From Candidatus Methylomirabilota bacterium (GTDB taxonomy: Bacteria > Methylomirabilota > Methylomirabilia > Rokubacteriales > CSP1-6): a stretch of 35,497 nucleotides of DNA. The stretch is taken from contig DASTFB010000134.1 in assembly GCA_035709005.1 (NCBI GenBank), positions 1 through 35,497 of the forward strand. The letters are read 5' to 3'. The translations under genes and the position numbers were made by a program. The notes under the pieces were generated by a model. The model saw only the letters and a program-made list of their open reading frames with translations. It ran no database searches and had not been told where the DNA came from. How positions within the stretch are numbered: the first letter of the stretch is position 1; each line of letters opens with the position of its first letter. This document shows positions 9,374 to 18,703 of this stretch, in pieces.

Positions 9374-10126
9374 ATGGCTTCACCCGAGCGCATCGCGGTG
9401 GTCACCGGCGCGGGCTCCGGCATCGGCAAGGCCACCGCGCTCGCCCTGCTGCGCGAGGGGTGGGCGGTCGTGCTGGCCGGACGCCGCAAGGAGCTGCTGG
9501 AGGCCGTGGCCACGGAAGGCCGCCCCGGGCGCACGCTGGTGATGCCGACCGACGTCGGCGATCCCGCCGCCGTGCTGGCGCTGTTCGAGCGCACCCGGGA
9601 GGTCTTCGGGCGGCTCGACCTGCTGTTCAACAACGCCGGGACCGGCGCCCCGCCCGTGCCGCTGGAAGAGCTCACCTACGAGCAGTGGAAGGTGGTCGTG
9701 GACGCCAACCTCACCGGCCCGTTTCTCTGCACGCAGGAAGCCTTCAAGATCATGAAGAGCCAGACGCCGCGGGGCGGCCGTATCATCAACAACGGCTCGA
9801 TCTCGGCGCACGCGCCGCGGCCGAACTCGGCCCCCTACACCGCCACCAAGCACGGCATCACCGGCCTGACCAAATCGACGTCGCTCGACGGCCGCAAGTA
9901 CGACATCGCCTGCGGTCAGATCGACATCGGGAACGCCGACACCCCGCTGGCCGCCAAGATGAAGACCGGCATGCCCCAGGCTCACGGCGCCATCGTCCCC
10001 GAGCCCACCATGGACGTCCAGCACGTGGCCCGGGCGGTGGTCTACATGGCCAGCCTGCCGCTCGACGCCAACGTGCAGTTCCTCACGGTCATGGCGACGA
10101 AGATGCCGTTCATCGGCCGCGGATAG
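9374..10126 (+). CDS. SDR-family NAD(P)-dependent oxidoreductase
   Basis: Classical short-chain dehydrogenase of 250 residues with a complete catalytic set: TGAGSGIG nucleotide-binding motif near the N-terminus, NNAG, Asn in the VDANLTGPF helix, Ser in NNGSISAH and YTATK. Arg/Lys residues after the second strand (AGRRKE) favour NADP(H), following the usual rule for the family. The substrate is unknown. It lies between the catalytically incomplete SDR and a PPOX flavoprotein on the same strand, so a shared catabolic role is plausible. It may also be transcribed from its own leaderless promoter at 9339-9366. Confidence 0.92.
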   Translation: MASPERIAVVTGAGSGIGKATALALLREGWAVVLAGRRKELLEAVATEGRPGRTLVMPTDVGDPAAVLALFERTREVFGRLDLLFNNAGTGAPPVPLEELTYEQWKVVVDANLTGPFLCTQEAFKIMKSQTPRGGRIINNGSISAHAPRPNSAPYTATKHGITGLTKSTSLDGRKYDIACGQIDIGNADTPLAAKMKTGMPQAHGAIVPEPTMDVQHVARAVVYMASLPLDANVQFLTVMATKMPFIGRG

Positions 10127-10159
10127 CCGGGACTCCGGCCGCGCTCAGGAGGTCCTCTC

Positions 10160-10576
10160 ATGCCCATCAAATCGCTGCAGTCCGTGAAGAAGATTCTGGA
10201 AGACAAGGCCTACGGCCACGTGGTCACGACCAACCCCGACGGCCGCCCCCAGGTGACGATGGTGTGGCTGGACGTCGAGGGCGACGAGGTGCTGTTCAAC
10301 ACCGCGGAAGGGCGGCTCAAGGTGCGGAACCTGCGGCGCGACCCTCGCGTCATCGTGTCCGTGCAGGACCGCCACGATCCGCAGTCGGCCATCTACATCC
10401 ACGGTAAGGCCACGGTGACCGAGGAGGGCGCCGACGCCCACATCGACAAGCTGGCCAAGCGCTTCCTGGGTGTCGACAAGTACCCGTTCCGGCGGCCCGG
10501 AGAAAAGCGCCTGATCGTGCGGATCACGCCCGAGCGGCTCGGCGGCTACGGCCCCAAGATGCAGCCCTGGACGTAG
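10160..10576 (+). CDS. PPOX-class (pyridoxamine oxidase-like) flavin/F420-binding protein
   Basis: A 138-residue split-barrel flavoprotein of the pyridoxamine-5'-phosphate-oxidase-like superfamily, probably using FMN or F420 to reduce a small substrate. The barrel strands are recognisable: YGHVVTTNPDGRPQVTMVW, VLFNTAEGRLKVRNLRRDPR, then VIVSVQDRHDPQSAIYIHGK and the C-terminal KRLIVRITPERLGGYG. A strong AGGAGG lies eight bases upstream of the ATG at 10160. The stop is two bases from the next start, so the two are co-transcribed. Sequence alone does not decide between FMN, F420 and haem as ligand. Confidence 0.88.
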   Translation: MPIKSLQSVKKILEDKAYGHVVTTNPDGRPQVTMVWLDVEGDEVLFNTAEGRLKVRNLRRDPRVIVSVQDRHDPQSAIYIHGKATVTEEGADAHIDKLAKRFLGVDKYPFRRPGEKRLIVRITPERLGGYGPKMQPWT

Positions 10577-10578
10577 CC

Positions 10579-11808
10579 ATGAGCGCGGGCGGCCCGATCA
10601 CCCGCCGCTGGACCGAGCAGCGCTGGCTGCTCGACAACATCATCCGCTCGGTCGGGATGGACTGGGATCAGCCGCGCTCGCTCTACCTGTCGGCGCCGTG
10701 CGGCCCCGAGGCCAACGCCGACTTCGCGGGGCTGCGCCAGCGCATCACCCGCCTGGCCGACGCCTCGCCGGCCTTCGAGGCCGTGGCCCGCCGCCGGGAG
10801 GCCAAGGCCCAGGCCGCCGAGCAGGACGACCTTCTCGTGACGGCGCGGGACAACTACTTCATGGCTGCGATCCACTGGGGCGCCGCCCAGTGGCCGATCG
10901 ACGAGAACGACGAGCAGAACCGCTTCTACAACAGCAAGAAGCGCGAGTGCTACACCGCCTACGCCCGGCTGGCCGACCACCACGTCGAGCCGGTATGGAT
11001 CCCGTTCCGCGACGGCAAGTCCCTGCCCGCCTGGTTCCACCTGCCGCCCGGCTACCGGGGTGGGCGCATCCCCGTGGTGGTGGCCATCCCCGGCATGGAC
11101 AGCTTCAAGGAGATGAGCGTCGCGCTCCACGGCGACCGCTGGCTGTCGCGGGGGCTGGCCGTGCTGGCGCTGGACGGCCCCGGCCAGTACGAGAGCCCCG
11201 CGCTGGAGATCTTCTTCAGCATGGAGGCCTGGATCGCCGCCGGCCCCAAGGTGGTGGAGTGGCTCACGAGCCGGCCGGAGATCGATCCGGCCCGCATCGG
11301 CGTGAGCGGCAACAGCTTCGGCTCGTTCTTCGGCACCCTGGTCGCGGCCCACGAGCCCCGCGTCCGCGCCGTGTCGGTCTCGGCCGTGTGCCACGAGCCG
11401 GGCTTCCACACCATCTTCGAGGAGGCCTCACCGACCTTCAAGATGCGCTTCATGTACATGTCCGGCATCACCGACGAGACCGAGTTCGACGCCTTCCGCA
11501 AGCGCATGACGTGGGAGGGCCACGCCGAGAAAATCCGCGCGCCCTATCTGTGCGTGGCCGGCGAGCACGACGAGCTCTCCCCGCTGGAGCACACGGAACG
11601 ACTGATGCAGGCGCTGGCCGGACCCAAGCGCCTGGTGATCTATCAAGACTCCCGTCACTCCGTGGGCAACGTGCCCGCCGCCAACCTGGGGCCCTTCCCT
11701 CCCGTGCTGATGGCCGACTGGATGGTGGCGACGCTCAGCGGAAAGCCGTTCCCGAGCGAGAGATGGTACGTGGAGGCCAGCGGGCGAGTTGTCAAAACTC
11801 CCCTGTGA
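10579..11808 (+). CDS. Alpha/beta hydrolase (FrsA/acyl-peptidase-like esterase)
   Basis: Serine hydrolase of 409 residues. An N-terminal helical region of about 130 residues precedes a hydrolase core. The nucleophile elbow is GNSFGS with Ser246, the acid is probably Asp331 (GEHDELSP) and the base His360 (SRHSVGN). The oxyanion-side segment IPVVVAIPGMDSFKE precedes the elbow as in esterases of the FrsA/DUF1100 and dipeptidyl-peptidase-like group. There is no signal peptide, so the enzyme is cytoplasmic. It is the last gene of the plus-strand run, and its 3' end overlaps the convergent outer-membrane lipoprotein gene by 17 bases. The substrate is unknown; an ester or C-C hydrolytic step in a catabolic route would fit the SDR/PPOX neighbours. 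Confidence 0.9.
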   Translation: MSAGGPITRRWTEQRWLLDNIIRSVGMDWDQPRSLYLSAPCGPEANADFAGLRQRITRLADASPAFEAVARRREAKAQAAEQDDLLVTARDNYFMAAIHWGAAQWPIDENDEQNRFYNSKKRECYTAYARLADHHVEPVWIPFRDGKSLPAWFHLPPGYRGGRIPVVVAIPGMDSFKEMSVALHGDRWLSRGLAVLALDGPGQYESPALEIFFSMEAWIAAGPKVVEWLTSRPEIDPARIGVSGNSFGSFFGTLVAAHEPRVRAVSVSAVCHEPGFHTIFEEASPTFKMRFMYMSGITDETEFDAFRKRMTWEGHAEKIRAPYLCVAGEHDELSPLEHTERLMQALAGPKRLVIYQDSRHSVGNVPAANLGPFPPVLMADWMVATLSGKPFPSERWYVEASGRVVKTPL

Positions 11809-13267
11809 CGGCGGAACGGTAGTCGCACCTCACGTGAACGGGGAGGTTTGGAGGGGGCGCGCCGAGTGCCCCCTCCAACTCGACAGTCTCCCAGCCCCCG
11901 CCGAGCGCCCGATAGAGTTGCACCACGGCCACCAGCTGGCCGAGTAGCGTTCGGCTCTCGGCCACCTCCGCGCCCAGCAGCGTGCGCTGGGTGTCGAGGA
12001 CGTCCAGGTAGCTCGTGAGCCCGCTCGTGTAGCGGAACTCGGCGATGCTGACGGCCTCCCGGGAGGCCCGCACCGCCGCCGTTTGCTCGACCAGCGCTTC
12101 CCGGGCCTTGCCGTACGCGATCAGCGCATCCTCCACCTCACGAAAGGCCTGCTGGATCACCTGCTCATAGCGGAGGAGCGCTTCCCGCTGCTGGGCCTCC
12201 GTCAGGGCGAGATTGGCCCGGTTCCGCCCGGCGTTGAAGATCGGCACCGTCACCGTGGGCCCGAACTGCCAGATCCGCGACGGGCCCGTGAAGAGATCCG
12301 AGAGTGCGACGCTCTCGAATCCGAAGAACCCCGTCAAGCTGATCTGGGGGAAGAACGCGGCCCTGGCCACGCCGATGCGGGCGTTGGCGGCGACCAGGGC
12401 GTTCTCGGCCTGCCGGATGTCGGGGCGCCGCTCGAGGAGCGCCGACGGCAGGCCGACCGGCACGCTGGGCGGGAAGGTCTGTCCCGTCAGGGGCTGGCCC
12501 CGGGTGATGCTGCCCGGATCGCGGCCGAGCAGGACGCTGAGCTGATGCTCGGTCTGGGCGATCTGTCGCTGCAGATCGGGAACCTGGGCGGCGGCGCTGG
12601 CCAGCTCCGCCTCGGCCTGACGCAGGTCGAGCGCGGAGGTGAGCCCGGCCTCGAGCCGATCCCGAACCAGCTGGAGCGAGCTCTGACGGGAGACGATGTT
12701 CCGCCGCGTGGTGTCCAGCTCCATGTCGAGCTGACGCAGCCTCAGATAGGCGGTGGCGACGTCGCTGACGAGCGTCATCGCCACGGCGCGCCGGGCCTCC
12801 TCACTGGCCAGGAGCTCGGCCCGGGCGGCTTCGCTGGACCGGCGCAGGCGTCCCCACAGGTCGATCTCGAAAGCCAGATCCACGGTGGTGGCGAGCAGGT
12901 CCGTCTCGCCGCCCTGATCTCGGGGGGGCACGTTGTCGGAGAAGCGGTTGGTCGTCACGCTCCCCCCCGCGGTCACGTCCGGCAACTGGGCCGCCCGCGT
13001 GACGCCGAGCACGGCCCGGGCCTGGTCCACGCGCGTCACCGCGATGCGCAGGTCTCGGTTGGCCTCGAGCGCCGCATGCACCAGGCGGCGTAGCTCCTCG
13101 TCCTGGAACAGGTCCCACCAGGCCAGGTCCGCGAGGGAGGCCGCATCGGGGGCCGGCGGGCCGTCGCGCCAGGCCTCGGGCGTGGAGACCGCCGGTCGCC
13201 GGTAGTCAGGACCCAGCGTGCAGCCGGTCAGCAGGAGACCCAGAACGAGGGCGACGATCCACCTCAT
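11792..13267 (-). CDS. Outer-membrane efflux lipoprotein (NodT/OprM, TolC family)
   Basis: Outer-membrane channel of the second RND system, 491 residues. A lipoprotein signal (lipobox LTGC, Cys16) is followed by the family start TLGPDYRRPAV. Two repeated outer-membrane efflux domains follow, the second from about residue 280 with RRPDIRQAENALVAANARIG. The long coiled coils and barrel segments (DLAFEIDLWGRLRR, VTVPIFNAGRNRANL) are all present. The ATG at 13267 overlaps the permease stop (ATGA), so it is translated from the same operon message. The last 30 or so residues after ALGGGWE are low complexity and are encoded over a strong hairpin (11848-11878). The neighbouring permease and adaptor make a complete tripartite pump. 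Confidence 0.95.
   Translation of the reverse strand: MRWIVALVLGLLLTGCTLGPDYRRPAVSTPEAWRDGPPAPDAASLADLAWWDLFQDEELRRLVHAALEANRDLRIAVTRVDQARAVLGVTRAAQLPDVTAGGSVTTNRFSDNVPPRDQGGETDLLATTVDLAFEIDLWGRLRRSSEAARAELLASEEARRAVAMTLVSDVATAYLRLRQLDMELDTTRRNIVSRQSSLQLVRDRLEAGLTSALDLRQAEAELASAAAQVPDLQRQIAQTEHQLSVLLGRDPGSITRGQPLTGQTFPPSVPVGLPSALLERRPDIRQAENALVAANARIGVARAAFFPQISLTGFFGFESVALSDLFTGPSRIWQFGPTVTVPIFNAGRNRANLALTEAQQREALLRYEQVIQQAFREVEDALIAYGKAREALVEQTAAVRASREAVSIAEFRYTSGLTSYLDVLDTQRTLLGAEVAESRTLLGQLVAVVQLYRALGGGWETVELEGALGAPPPNLPVHVRCDYRSAVTGEF
11848..11878. terminator. Strong hairpin between convergent genes (possible bidirectional terminator)
   Basis: TTGGAGGGGGC and its exact complement GCCCCCTCCAA form an 11-bp stem with a 9-base loop. 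It lies 40 bases after the stop of the plus-strand hydrolase and inside the last codons of the minus-strand outer-membrane lipoprotein. No T-run follows on either strand, so a classical intrinsic terminator is not proven; it may block convergent read-through or stabilise 3' ends. Confidence 0.4.
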
Positions 13268-16200
13268 CGCTCGCCACCACCGGCGCCGGCGGGCTGCCAG
13301 GCCCGGTCAGCATGAAACGCCCCATTACCGTCCTCGCCATGCCCGCGCGCGACTCCGCCCACCGCCGGCGCCGCGGGCTCGCGCTCCTCACGGTCGGGCG
13401 CCGGCTGGTGCTGGGCCGCGATCAGCGAGTAGAACACCGGCACCACGAACAGGGTGAACAGCGTGCCCACGGTCATGCCCGCCACCAGGACCGTGCCGAT
13501 GCTGTTGCGGGCCTCGGCGCCGGGCCCGGAGACCAGCACCAGCGGAAAGTGCCCGAAGACGGTGGCCGCCGACGTCATGAGGACGGGACGCAGGCGGGTC
13601 AGCGACGCCTCGCGCAGGGCGGCTGCCTTGGCCAGACCGCGGGCCTGCAGCGTGTTGGCGAACTCGACGATCAGGATGCCGTTCTTCGCGATCAGCCCTA
13701 CCAGAGTGATCAGCCCCACCTGGGAGTAGATGTTGATCGTGGTGAGCTCGAGGAAGCTGAAGACCAGCGCGCCGGAGATCGCCAGCGGCACCGAGCCCAG
13801 CAACACGATCAGGGGATCGCGGAAGCTGCGGAACTGCGCCGCCAGCACCAGATAGATGAGAACCAGGGCGAAGGCCAGCGTGACGGCGAGGGCTGAGCTC
13901 TCGCGGCGGATCTGCCGCGACTCGCCCGCGTGATCCATGACGACGCCCGGTCCGCTGGCGGCGGCTGCGGCGGTTTCGAGGACCCGCAGCCCCTCTTCCT
14001 TGGTGACGTCCGGCTTGACGCCACCGAAGATCCGCACGGCATTCCGCTGCTGAAAGCGGTTCAAGGTGCGCGGTGCCGTGCTCGCCTCGATGTGCGTGAA
14101 CGTCGACACCGGGACAAGCTGGCCGTTGGGCGTCCGGATCTTGAGGTCGAGCAGCGGGCCCACGGTGGCGCGGCCGTCGTCGCCGATCTGGGGAATGACC
14201 TTGTAGCTGCGGTCGAAGAAGTTGAACCGGTTCACGTAATTGCCACCGAGCAGCGTGCCGAGCTCCTGGCCGACGCTGGTCAGGTCGAGCCCCAGGTCGG
14301 CGATCCGCTCCCGGTCGAGGACCACGCGCGCCTCGGGCAGATCGATCTTGAGATCCGTCTCGACGTACAGGAACTTGCCGCTCTGCCAGCCGGCGGCCAG
14401 CACCGCCCCCACCGTGTCCAGCATCTGCTCGGCCGCGGCCGCGCTTTGCAGCACGAGCTCCACGTCGTACTGGCCGGGCGTGGGCAGGGGCGGATTGAGC
14501 CGCGGGAACACCCGCAGCCCCGGAATTTGCGACACCGCCCCGTAGACCTCACCGTACATTTCCTCGGTGGAGCGCTGCCGCTCCTTCCAGTCCTTGGCCA
14601 CCAGACCGCCGAACCCACCCCAGGCCGCCGTCAAGGACCACATGAACCGGGTCTCGGGGAAGGCCGTGATCTTGCGGACGACGTTCAGCGACTCGCGGTT
14701 GGACGCCGCCAGCGTGGAGTCCGGCGACGCGTCGAGAAACAGGAAGATGTGCCCCTCGTCCTCCACCGGCGCCAGCTCGGTCCGCGAGAACATGTACAGC
14801 GGCCACGCCGCCACCATCACCAGCAGGGAGGTGGCGACGATCGCCCAGCGCATGGCCAGCGCGCCGTCGAGCAGCCGCGCGTAGGCCCGGCGCACGACGT
14901 CGAAGATGCGGTTGACCAGCGCCGTCAGGCGCCCCTCCTTGCCTTGCGGGTGCACTAAGTGCGCACTCATCATCGGCGACAGCGTGACGGCGACGACCCC
15001 CGACACGATGACCGCGGCGGCCAACGTCAGCGCGAACTCCAGGAACAGCGAACCCGTCAGGCCGCCCTGAAAGCCGATGGGGGCGTACACCACGGCCAGC
15101 GTGATGGTCATGGCGATGATGGGGCCGAGCAGCTCGCGCGCGCCGATCAGCGCCGCGTCCACACGCGACTTGCCTCCCCGGACGTGGCGCGCGACGTTCT
15201 CGACCACGACGATGGCGTCGTCCACGACGAGGCCCACCGACAGCACGATGGCCAGCATCGACAGGAGATTCAGGCTGAACCCCAGGGCGTACATCACCAG
15301 GCCGGCGCCGATGAGCGAGACGGGCATGGCCAGCAGCGGCACCAGCGCGGTGCGGATCGAGCCCATGAACAGGAACACCACCAGGCCGACGATGGCGATG
15401 GTCTCGCCCAGCGTCTTGGTGATCTCCTTGAGGGCGTCCTCCATGAAGACCGTGCCGTCGTACGCCACCTGCATGTCGATGTCGTTGGGGAGCGTCGGCC
15501 GGATGCGAGCCATCTCGTCGCGCAGGCGATGGGCCACGTCGATCTCATTCGAGCCGGGCAGGGGCCAGATCCCCAGGTAGACGGCCTCTCGCTCGCTGTA
15601 CTTGGCGACCATGTCGGCCTCTTCGGCGCCGAGCTCGATCCGGGCGACGTCGCTCAGGCGGACGATGGCCCCGCCCCGATCGGCCACGATCAGGTCCTTG
15701 AACTCGTCGACCGACCGCAGATCGGTGTTGGCGAGCAGGTTGACCTGCACCATGTTGCCCTTCGTCCGGCCGACCGCGGCCAGGTAGTTGTTGCGACGCA
15801 GGGCCGCCTGCACGTCGCCGGGCGAGAGATTGAGGGCGGCCAGGCGATCGGGGTCGATCCAGACGCGCATGGCAATCTGCTGGCCGCCCTCGATGGTCAC
15901 GCGCTGGACGCCGGCCAACGTCGAGAGCTGAGGCTGGAGCGCTCGCAAGAGCCAATCGGTGATGGCCGGGACGTCCCGCTCGGTGGACGTGAAGCTCAGG
16001 TAGAAGGTGGCGTACGGCCGATCGGCGCGTTGAATCTCCACCACCGGCGGCTCGGCTTCCTCCGGCAGCTCGGAGCGGACCTGCTGCAAGCGTGCGGTGA
16101 CCTCGGCTAGTGCCGCCGTGCTGCTGTGGTTCAGCTTGAGACGGATCGTGACGGTGCTCTGCCCGGCGCGGCTCGTTGACTCGATGTAATCCACGCCGCT

Positions 16201-16425
16201 GATCTGGGCCACCACTCGCTCGATCGGCGTGGTCAGGAAGCCGCGCACGCTTTCGGCGCTCGCGCCGTAGTAGACCGTCGTGATCACCACCGACGAGCTC
16301 TCGATCTGCGGATACTGCTGTACGGGCAGGGTCGTCAGGGCCCGCCACCCCACCAGCAGGATCACCAGGTTGACGACCACGGCCAGCACCGGGTGCTTGA
16401 TGAAGACATCGGTGAACGAGCGCAC
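13264..16425 (-). CDS. RND (HAE1) multidrug efflux permease
   Basis: Complete inner-membrane pump subunit, 1053 residues, close to the usual family length. The first helix reads FIKHPVLAVVVNLVILLVGW. The proton-relay residues are visible: the Asp pair in VGLVVDDAIVVVEN (TM4) and the Lys in VGLIAKNGILIVEF (TM10). Porter and docking subdomains occupy residues 40-330 and 560-860. The C-terminal tail after VVPVFYSLIAA is about 50 residues long, polar and Gly/Ala-rich, longer than in most homologues. It starts seven bases after the adaptor stop, and its stop overlaps the start of the outer-membrane factor. It differs clearly from the permease at 1-2654, so this is a second pump rather than a duplication. 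Exported compounds are unknown. Confidence 0.96.
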   Translation of the reverse strand: MRSFTDVFIKHPVLAVVVNLVILLVGWRALTTLPVQQYPQIESSSVVITTVYYGASAESVRGFLTTPIERVVAQISGVDYIESTSRAGQSTVTIRLKLNHSSTAALAEVTARLQQVRSELPEEAEPPVVEIQRADRPYATFYLSFTSTERDVPAITDWLLRALQPQLSTLAGVQRVTIEGGQQIAMRVWIDPDRLAALNLSPGDVQAALRRNNYLAAVGRTKGNMVQVNLLANTDLRSVDEFKDLIVADRGGAIVRLSDVARIELGAEEADMVAKYSEREAVYLGIWPLPGSNEIDVAHRLRDEMARIRPTLPNDIDMQVAYDGTVFMEDALKEITKTLGETIAIVGLVVFLFMGSIRTALVPLLAMPVSLIGAGLVMYALGFSLNLLSMLAIVLSVGLVVDDAIVVVENVARHVRGGKSRVDAALIGARELLGPIIAMTITLAVVYAPIGFQGGLTGSLFLEFALTLAAAVIVSGVVAVTLSPMMSAHLVHPQGKEGRLTALVNRIFDVVRRAYARLLDGALAMRWAIVATSLLVMVAAWPLYMFSRTELAPVEDEGHIFLFLDASPDSTLAASNRESLNVVRKITAFPETRFMWSLTAAWGGFGGLVAKDWKERQRSTEEMYGEVYGAVSQIPGLRVFPRLNPPLPTPGQYDVELVLQSAAAAEQMLDTVGAVLAAGWQSGKFLYVETDLKIDLPEARVVLDRERIADLGLDLTSVGQELGTLLGGNYVNRFNFFDRSYKVIPQIGDDGRATVGPLLDLKIRTPNGQLVPVSTFTHIEASTAPRTLNRFQQRNAVRIFGGVKPDVTKEEGLRVLETAAAAASGPGVVMDHAGESRQIRRESSALAVTLAFALVLIYLVLAAQFRSFRDPLIVLLGSVPLAISGALVFSFLELTTINIYSQVGLITLVGLIAKNGILIVEFANTLQARGLAKAAALREASLTRLRPVLMTSAATVFGHFPLVLVSGPGAEARNSIGTVLVAGMTVGTLFTLFVVPVFYSLIAAQHQPAPDREEREPAAPAVGGVARGHGEDGNGAFHADRAWQPAGAGGGER

Positions 16426-16431
16426 GGCCGC

Positions 16432-17520
16432 TTACCTCGTGGCTTCCGCGATGCTGACCAGCACCGCCTCGCGCAGCTTGAACGAGCCCGACGCCGCCAC
16501 CCGCTCGCCGGCGGCCAGGCCCGTCTCGATGACGGCCTCGTCGCCCAGCATGGGGCCGCTCACCACCGGCCGCATCCGCGCCCGCGGCTTGCCGTCCTTG
16601 TCCGGGGCGATCACGAACACGTGATCGCCGCCCGGGCCCTTGCGCAGCGCGCTCACGGGGATGGCCACGGCCGCGCGCGCCGGACCGACGGGCACCCGCA
16701 CGCGCACCGAAGCGCCGGGGGCCGGCGCGTGGGCGGCGGTGTCGAGCCGGGCCCGCACCGTGGCGTTGCGGGTGGTGGCGTCGACGCGCGAGTCGAGGGC
16801 GACGATGCGGGCCGGCCGGGCCGACGACTCGTCGCCGGCGACAATGTCGACGCGCTGGCCCACCCGCAGATGCGCAGCAACCTGCTGGGCCACGGTGAAA
16901 TCGACGTGCACGGCGTCGTCGACGCCTTGCAGCGTCGTGAGCTGGGTGCCCTCGTTCAGGTACTGCCCGGGGTGCACGTCGGCCAGCCCCACGCGCGCCC
17001 GGAACGGGGCGCGGATCGTCTTGCGGGCAATGATGGCCCGCGTGCGCGCGACCTGGGCCAGCGCGACGTCGCGCTCTGCGCGGGCGCGATCCACCTCCAG
17101 CTCGGACACCGCGCGGTTCTGTCGCGCCCGCTGCATCCGCTCCAACGTGGTCGCGGCCAGGGCCCCCTGCGCCTCCTGGGCCGCCAGCTCCGCTTCCTCG
17201 ACGGACACATCCAGCGCCACCAGCACGGCACCCGCTTCCACGATCTGACCGGGCGAGAACAGCACCCGGCGCACGGTCCCCGGCACTTCGTTGCGCAGGG
17301 TGATCGAGCGCAGAGCCAGCACCGTCCCGATCGACGTCGTCGTCGGGCGGTGCTCGATCGGCTTGGCCACGGCGACCGTCACCGATTCCATCGGTTCGGG
17401 CTGGTGGGCCGCCGCCGCATTGGCCTCCTGCATGGCGGCGTATTTCCACGCGGCGAGGCTACCGCCGATGGCGATCACCATCGCGAGCAACAACACGGAT
17501 CCGATCAACCTACGACTCAT
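16432..17520 (-). CDS. RND efflux periplasmic adaptor (MFP/HlyD family)
   Basis: Adaptor of the second RND pump, 362 residues, anchored by one N-terminal membrane helix (RRLIGSVLLLAMVIAIGGSL) rather than a lipid. The two lipoyl halves are LRNEVPGTVRRVLFSPGQIV and RAPFRARVGLADVHPGQY, around a short coiled coil (about residues 95-160). Beta-barrel and membrane-proximal domains follow. Start choice: the ATG at 17520 has AAAGGA about eight bases upstream; an in-frame TTG at 17544 would add eight residues before the helix and has no better signal. First gene of the adaptor-permease-outer-membrane-factor operon. No regulator gene lies next to it, in contrast to the first pump. Confidence 0.93.
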   Translation of the reverse strand: MSRRLIGSVLLLAMVIAIGGSLAAWKYAAMQEANAAAAHQPEPMESVTVAVAKPIEHRPTTTSIGTVLALRSITLRNEVPGTVRRVLFSPGQIVEAGAVLVALDVSVEEAELAAQEAQGALAATTLERMQRARQNRAVSELEVDRARAERDVALAQVARTRAIIARKTIRAPFRARVGLADVHPGQYLNEGTQLTTLQGVDDAVHVDFTVAQQVAAHLRVGQRVDIVAGDESSARPARIVALDSRVDATTRNATVRARLDTAAHAPAPGASVRVRVPVGPARAAVAIPVSALRKGPGGDHVFVIAPDKDGKPRARMRPVVSGPMLGDEAVIETGLAAGERVAASGSFKLREAVLVSIAEATR

Positions 17521-17781
17521 GAACGGCGTCCTTTCCCTGCGCAATCGAGCCGCTGGCTTCTGATGACTACAGATGTCGGCGCGATCCGGATGGATTCAGG
17601 GCCTCGGGCGCGGGCTACTGACGAGGACTGCCTGTCACGAATCGGGCGTCACGATCATCCGGGAAGCGAGCGGAGTGCAAAGCCAAGACCAAGGAGCCCC
17701 GGCTTTGAACGACGAACACATCGCGCGCGCCGGCAACTTCGTGCGGGCATTGCGCCCGACGCGGGACGGGGCGTCCGGGTA
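17521..17781. other. Intergenic region upstream of the second RND operon
   Basis: This 261-base stretch contains no convincing gene. It must hold the promoter of the adaptor operon (minus strand), but I could not pick a clear -35/-10 pair. A 7-bp inverted repeat (CAAAGCC at 17678-17684, GGCTTTG at 17701-17707) with a 16-base loop lies downstream of the VOC gene and might help end its transcript; it has no T-run. Confidence 0.4.
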
Positions 17782-18255
17782 TCAGGCCCGACCAGCAGCC
17801 TTGGCCGCCGCGCGCTTCGTCAGCTCCTCCATCGAGAGATCGGTCTGGTGCGTGGCCACGTGCCAGACATGGCCGAAGGGATCCTCCAGGCTGCCCATCC
17901 GGTCGCCGTAGAACTGGTCGGCCACCGGCCTCAGGACTTTCGCGCCGACGGACACGGCCTGCTTGACCACGGCGTCCACGTCCTCCACGTATAGGTGAAT
18001 GTGGACGGCGGAACCGCCGAACGACTTCGGGCTCCGGAAATTCATGTCCGGGTACTCGTCGGCCAGCATGATGCGGGAGCCTCCGATCTCGATCTCGGCG
18101 TGGCCGATGGTCCCGTTCGGCCCGGGCATGCGCATCACTTCCTTCGCCCCGAAGGCCTTCCGGTAGAAGTCGATGGCGCCGGCCGCCCCGGCGACGCTCA
18201 AGTAGGGCGTCACCGCATGGTACCCGTCGGGGATCGGCTTTACCTTGCCAGTCAT
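17782..18255 (-). CDS. VOC-family (PhnB-like glyoxalase fold) protein
   Basis: A 157-residue protein of the vicinal-oxygen-chelate superfamily, in the PhnB/YcdF-like group. It begins VTPYLSVAGAAGAIDFYRKA and AEIEIGGSRIMLADEYPD, and the second betaalpha module contains VHIHLYVEDVDAVVKQA and ends DPFGHVWHVATHQ. The ATG at 18255 overlaps the upstream VOC stop by four bases (ATGA), so the two VOC proteins are translationally coupled. The C-terminal helix (MEELTKRAAAKAAGRA) is typical of the group. Members include glyoxalases, dioxygenases and resistance proteins; the reaction here is unknown. Confidence 0.9.
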   Translation of the reverse strand: MTGKVKPIPDGYHAVTPYLSVAGAAGAIDFYRKAFGAKEVMRMPGPNGTIGHAEIEIGGSRIMLADEYPDMNFRSPKSFGGSAVHIHLYVEDVDAVVKQAVSVGAKVLRPVADQFYGDRMGSLEDPFGHVWHVATHQTDLSMEELTKRAAAKAAGRA

Positions 18256-18632
18256 GGCCGGCTCCCCGTCTCGGGCACGGTCATCACTTCCAGCAGGTGC
18301 CCGTTGGGATCCTCGAAGTAGAACCCCCGCCCGCCCCGGCGTCTGTTGATCCGGCCGTCGGTGTGGCTGTACGGGCCGCTGCCGTAGGCGAGGCCCCTGG
18401 CTTTCACCCGGCCGAAGATCGCGTCGAACTCCTCGTCGCTGACGTGGAAGGCATAGTGATGGCTCTCCTGGACGTCGGGCTCGTCGGCGAAGTCCAACGT
18501 GAGGCTTTCGTTGACCTGGACCTGCGCGAAGTGCCCCGGTCTGACCTCGAGGCCGAAGATCCCGGCGAAGAACTCGGCCGAGGCCATCTTGTCTTTGGCC
18601 GGCACGATCGTATGATCCAACCGAACCGTCAT
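18252..18632 (-). CDS. VOC-family (glyoxalase/dioxygenase fold) protein
   Basis: A 126-residue VOC protein with the usual two betaalphabetabetabeta modules: RLDHTIVPAKDKMASAEFF with a probable metal-ligand His6, HHYAFHVSDEEFDAIFGRVK, and GFYFEDPNGHLLEVMT with the metal-ligand Glu near the end. The well-spaced GGAGG before the ATG at 18632 fixes the start. It is a single-domain protein of normal length, probably a dimer, and is coupled to the PhnB-like VOC gene downstream. A role in detoxification or ring metabolism is possible but not shown. Confidence 0.9.
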   Translation of the reverse strand: MTVRLDHTIVPAKDKMASAEFFAGIFGLEVRPGHFAQVQVNESLTLDFADEPDVQESHHYAFHVSDEEFDAIFGRVKARGLAYGSGPYSHTDGRINRRRGGRGFYFEDPNGHLLEVMTVPETGSRP

Positions 18633-18703
18633 GGCGCACCTCCAGAACTGCCGAAAGTGTACTCCGGGGACGCAATCGCCGCCTTCACATCGAGGAGCCG
18701 GCG

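Noticed and set aside
17678-17707. Hairpin as intrinsic terminator of the VOC genes
   Set aside because: Only seven pairs, a 16-base loop and no T-run; it is noted only within the spacer entry.
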